DNA from: an uncultured Oscillospiraceae bacterium
Lineage (GTDB): Bacteria > Bacillota_A > Clostridia > Oscillospirales > Oscillospiraceae
Assembly: GCA_944386965.1 (NCBI GenBank)
Contig: CALXDE010000225.1
Coordinates: 1-7,673 of the forward strand
DNA length: 7,673 nucleotides
Direction of reading: 5' to 3'
Shown here: positions 5,849-7,673 of the stretch, one piece after another
How positions within the stretch are numbered: the stretch's first letter is position 1
Layout: the number at the start of each line of letters is the position of its first letter
The notes under the pieces: generated by a model
Told to the model about the DNA's origin: nothing
Databases searched by the model: none
What the model saw: only the letters and a program-made list of their open reading frames with translations
Position numbers and translations under genes: made by a program

Positions 5849-6110
5849 ATTTATCACTTTCCTTTGTTTGCTCTGCAAGTTTGTCCATGCTAACATCTAA
5901 CGCTACGGAGATACGATAAAAAGTTTCCACCGAGAAATTGTATCCCACTTTTTCGCTCTCAATTTGCCTCACAAAATCATGGGAGCGGCCTATCATTTCC
6001 GCCAGCTCTGCCGCAGTTAGCCCTTTTTCCTGCCGATATATTTTAATGTTGCGGCGTATTGTGTTGTATATGTTATCATCAAAAACAAGCGGTTGTATTT
6101 GTCTTTTCAT
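5847..6110 (-). CDS. Small XRE-family HTH transcriptional regulator
   Basis: The 87-residue protein is little more than a Cro/CI-type helix-turn-helix. After a 14-residue lead come helix 1 (IRRNIKIYRQEKG, about 18-30), helix 2 (LTAAELAEMIG, 31-41), recognition helix 3 (SHDFVRQIESEK, 43-54), then NFSVETFYRISVALDVSMDKL, the usual final helices. It has no sensor or peptidase domain, so it probably binds DNA as a dimer and may control itself and the divergent RCC1-SLH gene. ATG 6110 is chosen because AGGTG lies nine bases upstream; ATG 6119 and GTG 6122 would overlap that site. The gene is clearly richer in A+T than the housekeeping genes to its left, suggesting transfer. A Cro-like antitoxin is a less likely alternative, since no toxin gene is adjacent. 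Confidence 0.85.
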   Translation of the reverse strand: MKRQIQPLVFDDNIYNTIRRNIKIYRQEKGLTAAELAEMIGRSHDFVRQIESEKVGYNFSVETFYRISVALDVSMDKLAEQTKESDK

Positions 6111-6175
6111 GTGAGCCATCACCTAACATAATAGTAATGGAATATACAGCAAAAGTATGTTAGGCTTTGCCTCAC
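6111..6175. repeat. 20-bp imperfect inverted repeat over the XRE ribosome binding site
   Basis: Bases 6111-6130 and 6156-6175 are reverse complements at 16 of 20 positions, including a perfect 9-bp core (cctaacata, 6122-6130, with tatgttagg, 6156-6164). The spacer is 25 bases. The left arm ends exactly at the XRE start codon and contains its AGGTG ribosome binding site. It may be a pair of operator half-sites for the XRE protein, or it may form an RNA hairpin that hides the ribosome binding site. Confidence 0.6.
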
Positions 6176-6184
6176 AAAATATAC

Positions 6185-6213
6185 TTGTACTTATGATATT
6201 TATGTGCTAAAAT
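6185..6213 (+). promoter_or_regulatory. Promoter of the RCC1-SLH gene
   Basis: TTGTAC (6185-6190), a 17-base spacer and TAAAAT (6208-6213) with a TGC extended -10 give a good sigma-A match. It lies ten bases downstream of the inverted repeat at 6111-6175, a position suited to control by the divergent XRE protein. The predicted leader is about 50 nt. Confidence 0.65.
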
Positions 6214-6268
6214 TGTTGCATCAGCGATGAATTTCTGTTTCAAGCTATATTTTAATAGGAGGGACACC

Positions 6269-7673
6269 ATGAAAAAGTTACTAACCTTGATGTTAGCCCT
6301 GGTTCTCTGCCTGGGGCTGGCTCTGCCTGCTGCCGCCTATGATGTGGGAACGGTTGGGTCCCCTACCACATTTTTCGCCGACCTTGGCGCCACAGCCGCG
6401 ATTGACCCGGATGGTACTCTCTGGGCATGGGGAACCGAGAATTCTCATTTGACCGACGAGTGGTACATGGGGGGGACCGCGAATCCGATGGATCTGATGG
6501 AAAATGTAGCCTCCGTGGCAGCGGGGCAGAGTCACATGGCTGCGATCAAAACGGATGGTTCCTTGTGGACATGGGGGAAAAACTCGTTCGGACAGCTGGG
6601 CATAGGCTTGAATGAGCAGTTGATCCACCACACACCCAGCAAGATAATGGATGACGTGGCGGCGGTGAGCTGCGGCGGGGAATTTACTGCCGCGATCAAA
6701 ACGGACGGCTCCCTGTGGATGTGGGGAAACAACAATTACGGACAACTGGGCAACGGCACTTTGACACCGGCCTATACCCCGGTCAAGGTGATGGACGATG
6801 TGGCTGTGATAACTTGCGGGGAGAGCACTGCTGCTGCGATCAAGACGGACGGCTCCCTGTGGACGTGGGGAATCAACAACTCCGGACAACTGGGCAACGG
6901 TGGGGTTTCAAACGCTACCGGTGACTGGGACTTTCCTTGTCAAACTGTGCCGGTGAAAATTATGGACGATGTGGCATCGGTCAGCTGTGGTGGCAAAATT
7001 TTTGCGGCGATCAAAACGGATGGGTCCCTGTGGATGTGGGGACATAGTGAGGACGGTTTGTTCGGTGATGGCGCAGATGGCGCTATCTCGAATGGAGAGT
7101 ATAACGGTTATCCCATCCAGACCGTTCCCGCGAAAATCATGGACAGCGATGTGGCGGCGGTCAGTTGCGGTTATGACCACACTGCCATCATCAAGACAGA
7201 CGGTTCTCTGTGGGTATGGGGCGATGACCGCTACGGCGAGTTGGGTCTCGGCTGGAATACCAATGCGGAAAAGATTCTATCTACGAACTCGAAATGGCCC
7301 ATCCAGACCATTCCCGTCAAGCTGATGGACGGTGTGGCGGCTGTGAACTGTGGGGATTATTATACTGCTATTGTCAAAAGGGACGGCTCCCTGTGGCTGT
7401 GTGGCTCGAATAATCATAACGAGATGGGTAACGGATGGGAGGGGAACGAATTATTCAGCAGTAACTGGCATCTTCAGACCGTCCCGTTGCGCAGCTCTGT
7501 GGAAAAGGTGGCCCTGCCCGCCAACGCCGTGCTTCCTTCCATTCCGACCGTTGCCGGATTCAAGGATGTCTACGAAAATGACTACTATGCCGAGGCAGTA
7601 CAGTGGGCCAAGGAGACCGGCGTTACTGGCGGCACCTCCGCCACCACCTTCTCCCCCGCTTCCACCGTCACCC
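6269..7673 (+). CDS. Secreted RCC1-like beta-propeller protein with SLH domain (3' end missing)
   Basis: 468 codons are present and the frame is open to the window edge. Residues 1-23 are a signal peptide (MKK, hydrophobic core, cleavage after PAAA), so the protein is exported. Residues of about 35-415 hold seven RCC1-type repeats centred on 'A-I-K-T-DGSLW-x-WG-x-N-x-x-GQLGNG', at about 44, 92, 142, 190, 247, 307 and 368. Seven repeats should close one complete seven-bladed propeller, generally a binding platform. The first blade (DPDGTLWAWG) and the last (KRDGSLWLCG) are more divergent. From about 430, FKDVYENDYYAEAVQWAKET-GVTGG and TTFSP begin an SLH domain, which anchors proteins to cell-wall polymers; more SLH units probably follow. 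Ligand and function are unknown. AGGAGGG lies five bases before the ATG. Codon use is less GC-biased than that of guaB or csoR. Confidence 0.88.
   Translation, partial: MKKLLTLMLALVLCLGLALPAAAYDVGTVGSPTTFFADLGATAAIDPDGTLWAWGTENSHLTDEWYMGGTANPMDLMENVASVAAGQSHMAAIKTDGSLWTWGKNSFGQLGIGLNEQLIHHTPSKIMDDVAAVSCGGEFTAAIKTDGSLWMWGNNNYGQLGNGTLTPAYTPVKVMDDVAVITCGESTAAAIKTDGSLWTWGINNSGQLGNGGVSNATGDWDFPCQTVPVKIMDDVASVSCGGKIFAAIKTDGSLWMWGHSEDGLFGDGADGAISNGEYNGYPIQTVPAKIMDSDVAAVSCGYDHTAIIKTDGSLWVWGDDRYGELGLGWNTNAEKILSTNSKWPIQTIPVKLMDGVAAVNCGDYYTAIVKRDGSLWLCGSNNHNEMGNGWEGNELFSSNWHLQTVPLRSSVEKVALPANAVLPSIPTVAGFKDVYENDYYAEAVQWAKETGVTGGTSATTFSPASTVT
6398..7440 (+). repeat. Seven RCC1-coding DNA repeats
   Basis: The blade core (gcg atc aaa acg gat ggt...) recurs at 6398, 6542, 6692, 6836, 7007, 7187 and 7370, giving spacings of 144, 150, 144, 171, 180 and 183 bases. 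Repeats 2 to 5 are nearly identical over about 35 bases, suggesting recent duplication or gene conversion. Blades 4 to 7 carry longer insert loops. The spacing is variable and the repeats are coding. Confidence 0.85.

Noticed and set aside
5475..5919. Overlapping short frames on both strands after the SASP gene
   Set aside because: They have no ribosome binding site or domain, they conflict with each other, and they run through the SASP terminator or the XRE gene.
6302..6313. Lipoprotein signal (Cys14 in the RCC1-SLH signal peptide)
   Set aside because: The residues before the cysteine (L-V-L) do not fit a lipobox. The AAA site at 21-23 fits signal peptidase I and the SLH domain supplies anchoring.
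6293..6889. Minus-strand frame with a periodic protein
   Set aside because: The periodicity is the reverse complement of the RCC1 repeats; there is no start signal.
6398..7440. CRISPR-like regular repeats
   Set aside because: The repeats are in frame inside one gene, spaced unevenly at 144-183 bases, and encode RCC1 blades.

Overview
The window reads as chromosomal DNA of an anaerobic, spore-forming Firmicute, most likely a GC-rich gut member of the Oscillospirales (Flavonifractor/Lawsonibacter-like). The reasons are a GC-rich background, AGGAG-type ribosome binding sites, an alpha/beta-type small acid-soluble spore protein behind a sigma-G-like promoter, a multi-cluster ferredoxin, a clostridial-type His-rich CsoR repressor and an SLH-anchored secreted protein. 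The genus is an inference from composition and protein style; no database was searched.

Left part (1-2453): the last 87 codons of the GTPase Obg and its terminator; a minus-strand protein with two OB folds (SSB-like, without the acidic SSB tail); and, after a divergent gap with a good promoter, a DUF2974 (Mbeg1-like) alpha/beta hydrolase on the plus strand.

Middle (2421-5061): a minus-strand ferredoxin with four CX2CX2CX3C motifs faces a divergent csoR gene. The csoR promoter carries a C6G5 tract, a likely CsoR operator. csoR converges on a minus-strand IMP dehydrogenase, with a 17-bp hairpin terminator between them. The IMP dehydrogenase is of the unusual class best known from the protozoan Tritrichomonas foetus, and the key residues fall at the same numbers (Cys319, Arg418, Tyr419).

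Right part (5062-7673): guaB is divergent from a spore protein gene whose first 53 codons are typical but whose C-terminus is abnormal and overlong. About 225 bases rich in inverted repeats follow, with no convincing gene. Base composition then drops sharply (5815-6268): a small XRE regulator on the minus strand is divergent from a secreted seven-blade RCC1-like propeller protein that enters an SLH domain as the window ends. Their intergenic region contains a 20-bp imperfect inverted repeat. One arm covers the XRE ribosome binding site and stops at its start codon.

Most genes are single housekeeping transcription units. I see no complete new multi-gene system. The least explained part is 5447-7673: the altered spore-protein tail, the structured gene-free segment and the XRE/RCC1-SLH pair, which together look like accessory DNA placed next to the spore protein gene.
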